Assembly: GCA_024516035.1 (NCBI GenBank)
Contig: CM044965.1
Span: 1,567,272 to 1,631,271, forward strand
Direction: 5' to 3'
Length of the DNA: 64,000 bases
From: Bactericera cockerelli
Taxonomy: Eukaryota; Arthropoda; Insecta; Hemiptera; Triozidae
The notes below the pieces were generated by a model. That model did not search any database. It was not told the DNA's origin and saw only the letters and a program-made list of their open reading frames with translations. Below are positions 33,128 through 43,625 of this stretch, in pieces. Every line of letters starts with the position of its first letter. The first letter of the stretch is position 1. A program made the position numbers and the translations under genes.

Positions 33128-36075
33128 TTTTTTTTTTTTTTTAACATATTAACGGGATTAACCCATGTTTATTTTTTGTAAATTAATTACAAACAAAAAC
33201 TTATACTAAGATATAATATAAATACTTAGAATAAACTTAATTAAAAAATTGATAATTGAATTGGACAATATTGATATTTTTGTTTAGATATTATTCAGTT
33301 GGAATAGTTTATTTTTTATACATTCATAACTATCAAAGAAAAGATCGATTGAAGTGTCTTTCTCGCAAGCTTCATTAAAAAGGCGAATAAAACGATTGAA
33401 GGGCTTGAAAAAAGAATAGTTTTTTGTACAAGATTTTTCATACAATAGATTTTTGTTTCTAGTATTCTTAGGATTTGTCCTAAATGAAAGTTCCTCTAGT
33501 AATTCTTGTAAAACAGTTCTATTGTTTAATATTTTAAAAAGTAACAAAACATCATTTGTGTCACGCCTGTGTTCTAGACTAATCACATTATTTGCTTTCA
33601 TTATTTCCGAATAATTATGGTCTGTTATGCTCATAGGTTTATTTTGTTTGAAAGCAAGGCTCCTTAGGAATCTATGTTGTACTGATTCGATTTTTGATTT
33701 ATGTTTTTCATAGTAAGGAGACCACACAGGTGAGGCATATTCAAGAATGGATCTAACAAATGAATAATATAGTATGGTGTATGTTTTTGGATTTTTAAAG
33801 TCTCGACTGTTTCTATTAATGAAGCCAAGAAGTTTGAATGCTTTCTTAGTTATTATAGAATAATGCTCATTATATGACAATTGGTAATCAAAAGTAACTC
33901 CTAGGTCTTTGACTTGATATACTCTTTCAAGAGGAATATTATTAATAGAATATTGAAAGATATATGGGGATTTCTTACGATGAAAGGACATTACTTTACA
34001 TTTGTTGACGTTTAATTCCATTCTATTAATCTGACACCATTCATAAAGAGAGTTGAGAGCTGATTGTAATTGTATAGAGTCAGATAGTCCATTGATACTC
34101 ATTCCGGTTCGTTTATCGTCAGCAAATAACCAGAATGTTGTTGGTAGGTAAAAGTAAATGTCATTAATATAAAGGTTGAAAGTGAGACCTGATAAATGCC
34201 CACCCTGAATACAGCCAGATAAAACATCAAAAGGTTCAGATAAGTATGTGATATAGTTGTTTATCTTTTTATCTTGATAACACTGACAGTTGTTATTGTC
34301 CGTTTTCATCATTTTTAATTTTACTATTTGTGTACGGTTGGAGAAATAGCTGTAGAAAAAGGAAAGCATAGGATCTAAAATACCATATGCTCGGAGTTTT
34401 GCACATAGAATATTTGTATTTATTTTATCAAATGCTTTAGAGTAATCTGTCATTATACAATCAAACTGATCTCCTTTGTCAATTATATTACATACATGGT
34501 CAGTAAATGATAAAAGGTTAGTGGTTGTCGATTTTTTTACTACAAACCCATGTTGTTGGTTGATTAAAAGTGGAGTTAAGATTGGTTGTATTTGTTTGTA
34601 AATAAGTTGTTCCATTAATTTTGGGATAGTTGATATTTTGCTGATAGGTCTATAATTGGACACGTTTTCTTTTACTCCGCTCTTAAAGATAGGGATGACG
34701 TATGAAGTTTTCCAGTTATCAGGAAAAGACCCTGAGGATAGCGACCAGTTGAATAGAAAGCAGAGTGGGTTCACTAATGCAGAGGCACACTCTTTAAGTA
34801 ATATAGGGGGAATGCTGTCTGGACCACTAGAGGAGTCAGATTTAAGTTTTTTCATTGATTTGTATAAATCATTGGGATTAATTGTTATTTTATTCAATGG
34901 TGTAGAAAGTGTATTCTCAAAATTGAAATTTGGAGGAGCTAATTGTTCTTTGGAATATACTGACGAGAAATTTGACGCAAAGAAATTTGTTATTTCAAGA
35001 TAATCGTTGGATGTATTGTTGTCAAATTTCATTATTGATGGTAATCCATTATTTGTTTTCTTCGAATTAATGTACTCCCAAAATTTTTCAGGTCTATTAG
35101 AAAATTCTTTTTCTTTAGTTTGGACATAATCAGTGTAGTCTTTTTCGGATTTAATTTTACATTTTGATCTTAGAGTTTTAAAAATGGTATGATCACTGAT
35201 TAATTTACTAATTTTGAATCTTTTATGGGCTATTTTCTTTTGAATTATTAGTTCTTTCAATTCTTTAGACATCCAGATCGAGAATTTGAAGTCTTTGATT
35301 GTCTTTTTAGGTATAAAAGTTGTCATTTTTTCTTTTAAAATTGAATAAAATTTAGACACGGCTGAGTTTATGTCATTATATTTTTGGAATTCTGTTATCC
35401 AGTCAGTCTCTGCTAAATCACGTTCAAGTGCAACATAATTACCTTTCTGAAAGCAGTAGAAATCCTCATTACGTTTATGGATATCACATACTTTGTTTTT
35501 TACAGTTTTGGTTTTGTTTTTAATATTAAGTAAAATTTCTAACGGAGGATGATATTTATCTATCGGTATCGGGATAGGGTCAGTGGATGTTGTTACTGAT
35601 AAGTCGCTACTTGGAAGATTGGTAAACAATAAATCCAATATGGTACCATGTTCGTTCTTCAGGTAATTAAATTGTTCGAGTTTGTGGTAATCAGTTAGTA
35701 CAGATATGAGGAGTTCAGAATGGGGAGTGTGATTACCTACTGGAGTTTGTATTTTTGGTTCAGATGACGGAGTCCATGAAATATTGGGTAAATTAAAGTC
35801 ACCTAGTAATAGTAGTTTGATATTTTTATATTTTAGCTGTATTTCTTCTATCGATTCTAATAGATCATTAACTACTTGTATAGATGGTTTAGGTAAGTAT
35901 ATGCCTCCTATAATGAACTTGGTAGATTTAATTTTTGCGTGTACAAAGGTGTGTTCTATTTTATTATTGTTTACTGTTATTTGATATGACTGGATTTTTT
36001 TATGGATGGCCACTAAGATTCCTCCTCCTTCAGAAGATTCAGAGTTAGAAGGACCACGTAGGTAAATAGTAATAA
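33128..36075 (-). mobile_element. Jockey-like LINE, 5'-truncated
   Basis: On the minus strand it begins inside the endonuclease domain at about 36075, runs through RT and ends after a ~150-base AT-rich 3' UTR in a poly-A tail (T-run 33128-33142 on plus). No ORF1 is present. Target duplications were not evident. The uninterrupted frame suggests a fairly recent insertion. Confidence 0.85.
33284..36013 (-). CDS. LINE endonuclease-reverse transcriptase (N-truncated)
   Basis: The frame covers 909 residues from the first ATG and stays open to about 36070 upstream (GGGILVAI, an endonuclease strand). Residues 1-170 are the C-terminal half of an APE-type endonuclease: LLLLGDFN (~res 69), ILDLLFTN, and an H-P pair at YHPP. 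RT follows: NYRPIS, MTDYSKAFDKI (first catalytic Asp), the CIQGGHLSGLTF loop, then FADD at codons 34115-34126 (~res 630). A thumb/connector with ILEYASPVWSPYY is typical of jockey-like elements. It normally nicks target DNA and copies its RNA there. The loop usually reads PQGS-x-LGP; here it is IQGGHLSGL, which may lower activity. The missing N-terminal endonuclease means this copy is not autonomous. Confidence 0.88.
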   Translation of the reverse strand: MAIHKKIQSYQITVNNNKIEHTFVHAKIKSTKFIIGGIYLPKPSIQVVNDLLESIEEIQLKYKNIKLLLLGDFNLPNISWTPSSEPKIQTPVGNHTPHSELLISVLTDYHKLEQFNYLKNEHGTILDLLFTNLPSSDLSVTTSTDPIPIPIDKYHPPLEILLNIKNKTKTVKNKVCDIHKRNEDFYCFQKGNYVALERDLAETDWITEFQKYNDINSAVSKFYSILKEKMTTFIPKKTIKDFKFSIWMSKELKELIIQKKIAHKRFKISKLISDHTIFKTLRSKCKIKSEKDYTDYVQTKEKEFSNRPEKFWEYINSKKTNNGLPSIMKFDNNTSNDYLEITNFFASNFSSVYSKEQLAPPNFNFENTLSTPLNKITINPNDLYKSMKKLKSDSSSGPDSIPPILLKECASALVNPLCFLFNWSLSSGSFPDNWKTSYVIPIFKSGVKENVSNYRPISKISTIPKLMEQLIYKQIQPILTPLLINQQHGFVVKKSTTTNLLSFTDHVCNIIDKGDQFDCIMTDYSKAFDKINTNILCAKLRAYGILDPMLSFFYSYFSNRTQIVKLKMMKTDNNNCQCYQDKKINNYITYLSEPFDVLSGCIQGGHLSGLTFNLYINDIYFYLPTTFWLFADDKRTGMSINGLSDSIQLQSALNSLYEWCQINRMELNVNKCKVMSFHRKKSPYIFQYSINNIPLERVYQVKDLGVTFDYQLSYNEHYSIITKKAFKLLGFINRNSRDFKNPKTYTILYYSFVRSILEYASPVWSPYYEKHKSKIESVQHRFLRSLAFKQNKPMSITDHNYSEIMKANNVISLEHRRDTNDVLLLFKILNNRTVLQELLEELSFRTNPKNTRNKNLLYEKSCTKNYSFFKPFNRFIRLFNEACEKDTSIDLFFDSYECIKNKLFQLNNI

Positions 36076-36269
36076 TAAAAAAAAATGTGTTGTATTGGAG
36101 AATAATTGTGGTGTTCTCAGAGCTACCAAACTATACCTTTATCATATATTTTTTTACTAATTTTTCTTCTCTTCTATCTCTCTCTGTGTCTATTTGCTCG
36201 TTTTCTTAACTTTTTTCCAAGAAGAATTTTCTCTTCTGTTTGTTTTTCTTATATTTCTTTGCCCCCCCC
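36076..36269. other. Short unannotated T-rich stretch
   Basis: Separates the LINE 5' end from the CT-rich block. Nothing recognised. Confidence 0.4.
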
Positions 36270-36455
36270 CCCTCCCTCTGTCTCTCTCTGTCTCTCTCTC
36301 TCTTTCTCTCTTTTTCTTTCTCTCTCTCTCCCATCCTCTCTCTCTGTCTCTCCTTCTCTCTCTTTCTATACCTCTTTTTCTTTCTCTTTCTCTCTTTCTC
36401 TCCCTCTCTCTCTTTCTATCCCTCTCTCTCTTTCTTTCTCTCTCTCTTTCTCTTA
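36270..36455. repeat. CT-rich simple repeat
   Basis: (CT)n with TTT and CCC interruptions, preceded by a C-run at 36264. All three plus frames stay open through it (Ser/Leu/Phe-rich) and are compositional. Confidence 0.9.
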
Positions 36456-37317
36456 TATTTCTTCATCGATTGGTAATAGAAATTTTTCATAGCTTCTCTG
36501 CAATTAGCTCTTGTAAATGCTTGAAAACCTAGGCAATGCTTCACACTCTTCACAGTAATATATTATTTCCATTAAAGAAGTATTTTTTGCTAATTATTTT
36601 CAAGAATAATTATGTCATACCTATAGATTTGTCTACCTACCTTTGAACCTATGAAAAGGAACTTGAAAAAAATATTAAAAGATCTCGACTTATTGATCTA
36701 GGTAGGTAGGTGTCCATGAGATTCTGAAATGACCAAAATAAGATGAATTATATCAATACATCAATGGACAAGAATTTGGATTTTTTGACTAGAAACCAAA
36801 ATTTTCAATCAAAAACTAAACAAATTATTTTCACAAAAAAAAAATGCAACCTCTATTTTTACAAGAAGATCACAGCCGGTCCAACTGCTTTTTTCGCAGC
36901 ATTATGAGGCCAATTAAAATGCTCTCTGAAGACGGTAAAAAATTCCTCGGTTATAAAAAATTAAAAAGCGTACAAAAATTATGCATAAAAGTAAAAAAGC
37001 GTGAAGAATTACATTTTTTTATTACTCCTGGGTGGGAATACAGGGGGAGGGGGACATGAAGCAAAGGACAGGGGGGGGCGGGGGGGGGATTAGAGAGCCC
37101 CATAATTACACCAGTTATGATTTATTTTTCATTGGGAGGCTTAGGCGGTTACAGGTAATAAAATCAAATGCCGAGCCTGAATGAGCCTGGTTTATGAGAT
37201 AAAACGGAGAGCTGCCCTCTTTCCTAATATCTTGAAAGATTTTTGGGTGGGTGTGACTGTTGACGTGGGAGTGACTTTTGACTTTAGAAGGCACTAGTAT
37301 GTAGAGTTACTAATATT
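36456..37317. other. Unannotated AT-rich stretch
   Basis: A G-run region at 37042-37090. No gene or shared repeat found. Confidence 0.4.
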
Positions 37318-37354
37318 TTCTGTCCGTGAGTGAGAGTGTGAGAGAGAAAGATTA

Positions 37355-37404
<50 letters not shown>

Positions 37405-37564
37405 GAGGGAGAGAAAGAGAGAGAGAGAGAATTGAATTGAAAATGTGGCAAATTTATTGACATCAAGAGAATTTACTACTTTTTTGGCAGAGAGGAGAGA
37501 CAGAAGAGAGAGAAATAGAGAGAGAGAGAGGAAGAGCAATAGAGAGAGAGAGAAAAAGTGAGAG

Positions 37565-37606
<42 letters not shown>

Positions 37607-37615
37607 GGAGAGAGA
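37318..37615. repeat. GA-rich simple repeat, two blocks
   Basis: (GA)n at about 37330-37430 and 37497-37612, separated by ordinary sequence. Confidence 0.9.
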
Positions 37616-37799
37616 AATACCTATTAGCTATGATCACAATGAAAATTCATAAGTTCATACTAAAGTTTAGTAAACTTCATAAACCTAAGATATTAGGAAA
37701 AGAATCACATACTTGTCATATTACAGTAATTCAAGTAATTGTATTAGTGAACCATGTCACTTTGAATCCTCCATCTTATCCAATGAATAATAACGAGAT

Positions 37800-38060
37800 A
37801 ACTTAAGCTTGAGGAAAAAATAAAGTCCAAAGAAAAGTGGAAAAGCCTAAAAGAAAATTAAAAGTTCACAAATTAGAGAGAAGGCTGATAATAAAATTGT
37901 TGAAAAACAGAAGTGACAAATTAGAATTGATGATGGATCAAGTAGAGCGGGAAGCTTCAAAGCTAAAGTCAAAATTAATGTAAATCACGAAATTAAAAAG
38001 AATGAAAACTCAGGCGCTGATGGCGTAAAGCACAACTCTTAATGAGAAATTATCTAGCCG
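37800..38060 (+). pseudogene. Degenerate LINE linker fragment
   Basis: One frame reads KKNENSGADGVKHNS near 38000-38040, resembling the K-(N/G)-x-x-(A/S)-(P/G)-x-D-G motif that precedes RT in LINEs. Upstream is a charged, Lys-rich stretch. It may derive from the same family as 7305 and 18085. Stops are frequent. Confidence 0.4.
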
Positions 38061-38691
38061 TATTATGAAACAGGATTAGTAATGTAAATGATTTAAACTT
38101 GTAAACTTCCTTCACGAGCGTAACGTTGGTCTCTTGATCACCCATAGGTTATTGAAGTACCTATACACAGATATGTACCTACCTATATTTTTTATTTCCT
38201 TATTATAGGATAAGGAAAGTTTAACAAAACACAGAAATTAGAAATTAGTTAATTTTTTTTAAACAAAACACAGAAATTAGAAACACTGTATGAAAACATA
38301 TACCTAGGTATAATACCAAATACCAATACCCCCCTCATAGGGGAGGCCCATGCTCCATAGGGGTGACAGAGGGCTATATTATTATTATTATAGGATAAGG
38401 AAAGTAAAAAATATAGGTAGGTATCAACTCTAGAAAATTAGAAACTAGAAACTGAAATCACTAGGCGACTCGACATGCTGATTACTAACAAGTTTCTGCC
38501 AGTTTTCAATCAGTCCTCAACCAGTAGCGCCCTGTGCAGTGCCCCATTTGATTACACAGGGAGTGACTCAAAATAAACTAGTTAGTAATTTGCGTCACTG
38601 ATCAGTTTCTTTTCAGTAGCTCCGTGTGTAGAGGGCCTAAGGCCGAACCTTAGATCTTATCTGACCAACACATTATTACTAGCCTAAAAGT
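38061..38691. other. Unannotated AT-rich stretch
   Basis: Contains short duplications (ACAAAACACAGAAATTAGAA twice near 38225-38285; TTATAGGATAAGGAAAGT twice). No gene seen. Confidence 0.4.
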
Positions 38692-38850
38692 TCCTTTAGT
38701 AGTAAGAATGTTATGTTAATTTTAATTTTACCTATTTACCAAAGGTATTATGTAATATTTAAGCATGTATATTATATCATAATATTGTAGATATACCCTA
38801 TCATACACGTAAATGCAATAGTATTATTGCGTGTGTATGCATAAAAAAAT
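38692..38850 (-). repeat. Dispersed repeat, inverted partner of 18319
   Basis: Reverse complement of 18319-18490: AGTAAGAATGTTATGTTAAT at one end, ATTATTGCGTGTGTATGC at the other. Confidence 0.75.
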
Positions 38851-39570
38851 TACAAGAACATTGTTCTTTTAAGCCACTACTACCTACATATTGTTAGCAA
38901 ATGAAAGAGTGGTAAATAAGACAAATTTTAAGGACTTCAAACTCAGCCGGCCGCAGAAAGACAAATCTGTAGGCTGTAACCAAATCCGCAGGCTATTTGG
39001 TACTGAAAAGCTGTTTAAACAATCTATTTAAACAATTTGCAAAAATTTGTTTCAAACCATTTGCATTTCAGAGTTCCACTCTGAGAGCTTAAAGTCTGAG
39101 GGAGTAACTATTTGAGCAAAGCTCCAAGGAGCGAGGAGAAATAAAGAAAGAAGAGAGAAAAAATAATTAATGTTTATAGATATCAGAATGGCTTTTGATT
39201 AATTACATTTTGGAAACGTAGTACTAATCATACTGATGGCCTTTCACTCACAGGGGGTACTCTAGGTGATAAAGGAGCAGCTCTAACTGTAATAACTTTC
39301 AAGCATGATTGGTAATTTTTCTATTCTCACTTAAGTCATTTTGCTAATGGTCAGAGCTAAGCAGGGATCTACAATTTTGCATGATATGCATAGCTACAGA
39401 CTCTAATTTCCTCCCAATTAGATTTTGTGCTGGCACTGTTTTGATACTTGAACAACAGCGTTGGCAAGAATTTTGAGGTCTTCTCTCTCTATTGCAATGA
39501 GTAGTCATACTTGGGCAGATTATAAGGTCTTCCGCTCTTTAGAATTATAGGACTTTTCCGTATCTTTAAT
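38851..39570. other. Unannotated stretch
   Basis: A plus-frame FIDIRMAFD at about 39175 recalls the first RT catalytic motif, but no neighbouring RT sequence supports it. Otherwise nothing recognised. Confidence 0.3.
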
Positions 39571-39754
39571 ATCCCAATATCTTAATTTTGTCTATAATTT
39601 CACCACTGGTCGCTGCATTAAAGCAGCTACTCAATTTTCTTCACGAGGTATGAGTGGACCCCGAACAACCAAGTACAGAGCAGAAAAAATCCTGCCCCAC
39701 TGGCGATCGAACCCAGGTCACTTAGCACGCTAACTCACTCGGCCACGGTGACTA
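39571..39754 (-). mobile_element. SINE family D (tRNA-derived)
   Basis: On the minus strand CACCGTGGCCGAGTGAGTTA and GACCTGGGTTCGATCGCCAG, then TTTTTTCTGCTCTGTACTTG and AGCTGCTTTAATGCAGCGAC. Second copy at 44107. The anticodon arm is deleted here. Confidence 0.8.
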
Positions 39755-39827
39755 TTTCAAGTGTTGATTAGATAGAGCTCTTTCTGGATTTCAAGCTAAC
39801 GTGGCAGGGGTGTTATTAGACGGGAAT

Positions 39828-40037
39828 GTGCACTGGTAGTCAAGTGGCTAACGCTCTAGTCTAGTAATCCAGGTAGCGTAGCGATCCGTTGGTTCGAATC
39901 CCACCCAGTGCACGAATTTTTTCTCATTAATTTGAGTTTGTGGCCACATAATAATAAGACTCTGAGAGTTAGGTGGTAGAAAATGCTTTGAGCATTAACC
40001 TCGCCTGGTTGTTACCTACCACTAAAGAGTATTAATA
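39828..40037 (+). mobile_element. SINE family A (tRNA-Thr-like), full length
   Basis: Head GTGCACTGGTAGTCAAGTGG with B-box GGTTCGAATCCCACCCAGTG. Body TGTGGCCACATAATAATAAG and GTTAGGTGGTAGAAAATGCT. Ends ACCACTAAAGAGT. Confidence 0.88.
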
Positions 40038-40379
40038 TGGAACAGATGGAACCAAATCGACTACCTAGACCTAGTCCAGGAACTTCTGAATCTATGTACA
40101 GGAGCAAAAGGGCCCTCTCGAATTTTTTTCATAAAAAAGCTTACAAGTACACAAGCATTGGAAATAGGAGCCTCTCTCTCCTCCTGGCTTTCTTAATAAA
40201 AAAATGAAACTTATGAAAAATGGATTTCACAGACATTGATGGTTTTGCTTTTCCTAAAAAAACGGAGGAGATACCATCATTAAAATTAATTTATAAGAGA
40301 TTGAGAGAGAAGTGAGAGTCAGGTCTGTTAGATCCATGTTTTTTTCCAAGTTGTTTTTGCCATTATTATTATTTTATGC

Positions 40380-40600
40380 TTTTTTTTTGTGGGGTTTAAC
40401 GTCGCTTTCAACTGCCATGGTCATATCACGACGGGGGTTTTACCCTCCATTCGCAGGAAACTCACAAACCTGCTACTCACATTGACCTCACCCAGCCTGA
40501 GTGGGGCCGGGAAAAGCCAGCGTCACGAGAATTAGAATTTGAATGGTCACCCATCCAAGTCTTAACCTCGCTGGATGTCGCTTAACTTCGGTGTTCTGAA
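40380..40600 (-). mobile_element. 5S-SINE retaining the 5S box C region
   Basis: On the minus strand the head includes ACCGAAGTTAAGCGACATCC and ACTTGGATGGGTGACCATTC, which follows real 5S rRNA further than other copies do. The usual body and tail come next, with a T-run at 40382. Its 5' end runs into the hairpin at 40571-40616. Confidence 0.85.
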
Positions 40601-40616
40601 GGTAAGCGACATCCAG
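40571..40616. repeat. 14-bp snap-back of the 5S head
   Basis: CTGGATGTCGCTTA (40571-40584) and its exact complement (40603-40616) flank an 18-base loop. The second arm is a piece of the 5S-like head in the opposite orientation, directly abutting the larger palindrome. Confidence 0.8.
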
Positions 40617-41028
40617 GAGGGGTGCCTATACATTTGATTGATGAAATTAAAATATTCTGGGAAAAAATCTTTCACTTCATGTAGAAGTTTGTCTCTAAAA
40701 ATTTCATTAAAAGCATTTCTAAAATCGAGTTTAAGTAAAACTAAATCATTTCCTTTTTCCAAAAAATATCTAGCCTATTTTACTGTATATAATTTTGTTT
40801 CACCTAATAAAGCATAAAATAATAAGTATGCTTTATTAGGTGAAACAAAATTATATACAGTAAAATAGGCTAGATATTTTTTGGAAAAAGGAAATGATTT
40901 AGTTTTACTTAAACTCGATTTTAGAAATGCTTTTAATGAAATTTTTAGAGACAAACTTCTACATGAAGTGAAAGATTTTTTCCCAGAATATTTTAATTTC
41001 ATCAATCAAATGTATAGGCACCCCTCCT
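40615..41028. repeat. Perfect palindrome, 201-bp arms
   Basis: 40615-40815 is the exact reverse complement of 40828-41028, with a 12-base loop; no mismatch was found by eye. Both arms encode the same piece of LINE RT (KLDFRNAFNEIFRDK, the first catalytic region). The right arm continues into the rest of the element. Confidence 0.93.
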
Positions 41029-42692
41029 TCTTACTTTTTCCAAAATGAAACCATTCTATCATCTCAAGGTGTTCAACAAGGTGACCCTTTGGGTAGTTTA
41101 CTTTTACTTTTCTGTGTGAATATTCACAAGCTAATAATATCTTTAAAATCTCCGCTGAATATGTGGTATCTAGATGATGGCAGCTTGGGTGGTTCAATTA
41201 ACGACGTTTTGGAAGACATGGAAAATTTTTCAAAAATAGGAGCTTCACTAGGTTTAACTTTGAACACCAAAAAATGTGAAATTTTCATTAAACACGATAG
41301 CCCAAGCATGCGCGAAAATCTAACAGAATCAATTAGGAACAAATTTCCAGACATAATATTCCCTAGCCCTGAAAACTTAAATCTCCTTGGTTCCCCAATC
41401 TTTCCAGAAGGAATATCTCCATCCTTTGACCAAAAAAATGAAAAAATAGAACTTCTTATTAAAAGGCTTGAAAGCCTTCATGCTCATCTTGCGCTGTTCT
41501 TGCTCAAAAACTGCCTAAGCATACCAAAACTTTTATATTCATTAAGAACTTGTAAAACATGGGAATATGGACAATCAAATTTGAAAAAGTTTGATGAAAT
41601 GATTAGACAATCATTAGAAAATATTTAAAATGTGAGACTCGAAGGTTCATCATGGCAACAAGCAACTTTGCCAGTAAAGATGGGAGGATTAGGCATCCGA
41701 CTAACAGAAGACATTGCATTACCCGCCTTCTTGGCTTCTTTGAATTCTGTTTCGATTTGGAATATTTGGATGTCTCTTATCATCCCATTCTTCTGTCAAA
41801 GCAATGTCATGATGAACTCTTTGGAAAAATGGAAACAAGTTAGTTCCTTAGATGTTCCCCCAAATTCAAACTTTCAGAAAGATTGGGATTCACCTCTCAT
41901 TGAACAAAAATATGACAGTTTAATTTCAACTGCATCTCCTCGAGACAAAGCTAGAATCAAGGGTTTAGGATCTAAGGAATTGGGTGCTTGGATACAAGCA
42001 ATGCCAATTGCAAATGTAGGATGTCTCTTGGACAATACCTCTTTACGCGTTGCAGTAGCCTTAAGATTAGGTGCAGAAATATGCCAAGCACATACATGCC
42101 ATTGTGGAATGGAAGTCGATAAAACAGGACAGCATGGGTTAAGTTGCAACGAAAGTGGGGGTAGGTATTCACGCCATAACGAACTAAACCAAACTCTCAA
42201 ACGTGCCTTGGGATTCAGGTCTATTCAGACAAGACGGCAAAAGACCGGATCTTATGACATTGGTCCCATGGAAACGGGGGAGGCAAATGGTTTGGGACGC
42301 GACATGCGTGGATACCCTAGCCAACAGCAACATCAGTTACTCTCTGAGAGGTCGAGGTGAAACAGCCAAACAAGCGGAACTAAAAAAGTGCCTGAAATAT
42401 AAAGACCTACAAAATCTTTACGATTTCATTCCCTTCGCCGTTGAAACCTTTGGCTCTTTTGGACCAAGTGCTTTGGAAATGTTTAACAGCATATCCAAAA
42501 CTTTGGTCCTTGAGACAAAGGACAAACGCGCCGGGGAATATTTCAGGCAACGGCTTAGTTTCGCTGTTCAGAGAGATAACGTTGCCTCAGTGCTGAGCAC
42601 ACTGCCTCGGGAAGATGTCCTTGGAGAAGTTTTTTTATATACTGTAAAAATCTAACTATCTATAGGTAGTTTCCAAGTAAAAAAAAAAAAAT
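40828..42692 (+). pseudogene. LINE with zinc knuckle and restriction-like nuclease, decayed
   Basis: Reading plus: RT region with KLDFRNAFNE, a frame change near 41028, then SSQGVQQGDPLGSLL and MWYLDDGSLGG (catalytic pair). The same frame continues past a TAA at 41626-41628 into GGLGIRLTEDIALPAFLASL, then CHCGMEVDKTGQHGLSC (C-x-C-x9-H-x3-C, ~42098). Another frame change near 42220 leads to KRPDLMTLVPWKRGRQ and VWDATCVDTLA, a PD...D-x-T pattern of restriction-like endonucleases. The C-terminus FAVQRDNVASVLSTLP is followed by a short UTR and A-run (42679-42690). Knuckle followed by nuclease at the C-terminus is the layout of R2/NeSL/R4-type LINEs; the exact clade is unknown. It has at least one stop and two frameshifts. 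Confidence 0.75.
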
Positions 42693-42778
42693 TAACCAAT
42701 CAGAGTGCGTTGTGTGTCAGTTGAAAGGGGGATTTGGGGATTTTGAGAGTGGTGAATATTTCTGGAACGGGACATAGA
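42693..42778 (+). mobile_element. MITE family H, right half
   Basis: ACCAATCAGAGTGCGTTGTG ... TTTTGAGAGTGG ... TTTCTGGAACGGG. The left half is missing. It abuts the LINE poly-A. Confidence 0.65.
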
Positions 42779-42804
42779 AACCCACAATATTCTCGCTCAA
42801 CCTG

Positions 42805-42895
42805 CATCTTGAGGGTTTAAAATTCAGTGGTCACCCACCAAGTCCAAACCTCGTTGAACGTTGCTCAACTTCAGTAATCATACAACAACTTAAAT
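42805..42895 (-). mobile_element. 5S-SINE head fragment
   Basis: On the minus strand TGATTACTGAAGTTGAGCAA, CGTTCAACGAGGTTTGGACT and TGGTGGGTGACCACTG follow 5S rRNA through its box C. The body is missing or diverged. Confidence 0.6.
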
Positions 42896-42949
42896 AACAC
42901 TGTTGTATTATAGTTATTTACATAAGTAATGTGGTGTATGCCAGTATGC

Positions 42950-43160
42950 TATGCTATGCACCGGTTTTCGTAGGATCACCGAAGTTAAGTAACGTCCAGC
43001 GAGGTGAAGACTTCGTGATCCTGGCATTCTCGCCCAACCCAGGCTGGATGAGGATAATGTGGGTAGTAGGTTTGTGAGTCTTCTGCGAATGGAGGGTAAC
43101 ACCCCCGTCGTCATATGAAAATGCAGTTGAAAGCGACGTTAAACCAAAAAAAAAAAAAAA
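42950..43160 (+). mobile_element. 5S-SINE, near full length
   Basis: CACCGGTTTTCGTAGGATCA, CCGAAGTTAAGTAACGTCCA, the central domain GGATGAGGATAATGTGGGTA, tail GCAGTTGAAAGCGACGTTAA and poly-A at 43145. Its first bases are eroded. Confidence 0.85.
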
Positions 43161-43371
43161 ATCAGTAACTATAAGACCTTCAGTAACCTTTTCTGAAGTT
43201 GTTAAGTCTTCATCAGATAGTCATACCGTCGTCGTCCTTAGTATGGCATTGTTGATACAGAATTATATATTCAATTTAATATTATTGTTTGTTTTTTAAT
43301 GTAAATCGAACATTCTCAAAATGTTACAAAGAAACTATAAGTGAACTTCTCTACCTATACCACAGAATATA
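43161..43371. other. Short unannotated stretch
   Basis: AT-rich; nothing recognised. Confidence 0.4.
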
Positions 43372-43573
43372 GGAGAGAAAGAGAGAGAAAAAGAGAGGGA
43401 AAGAGAGAGGGAGAGAGAGAGAGTCCGATTAAAAGAAAGAAAGAGAGAGATAGAGAACAAAGAAAAAGACGAGAAAATAAAATAAAGAACTTAATTATAA
43501 CAAGAAAAGATGTAAATGAAAAGGTAGAGAAGAGAGGGAAATAATAATATAATGAGGAGAGAGAGAGAACTAC

Positions 43574-43608
<35 letters not shown>

Positions 43609-43625
43609 TAGAGAGAGAGAGAAAT
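43372..43625. repeat. GA-rich simple repeat
   Basis: (GA)n blocks at 43376-43425 and 43556-43622, with A-rich purine sequence between. The charged Arg/Glu/Lys plus frame is compositional. Confidence 0.9.

Noticed and set aside
39170..39215. Third RT fragment (FIDIRMAFD)
   Set aside because: Nine residues followed by a stop and no flanking RT similarity; chance is likely.
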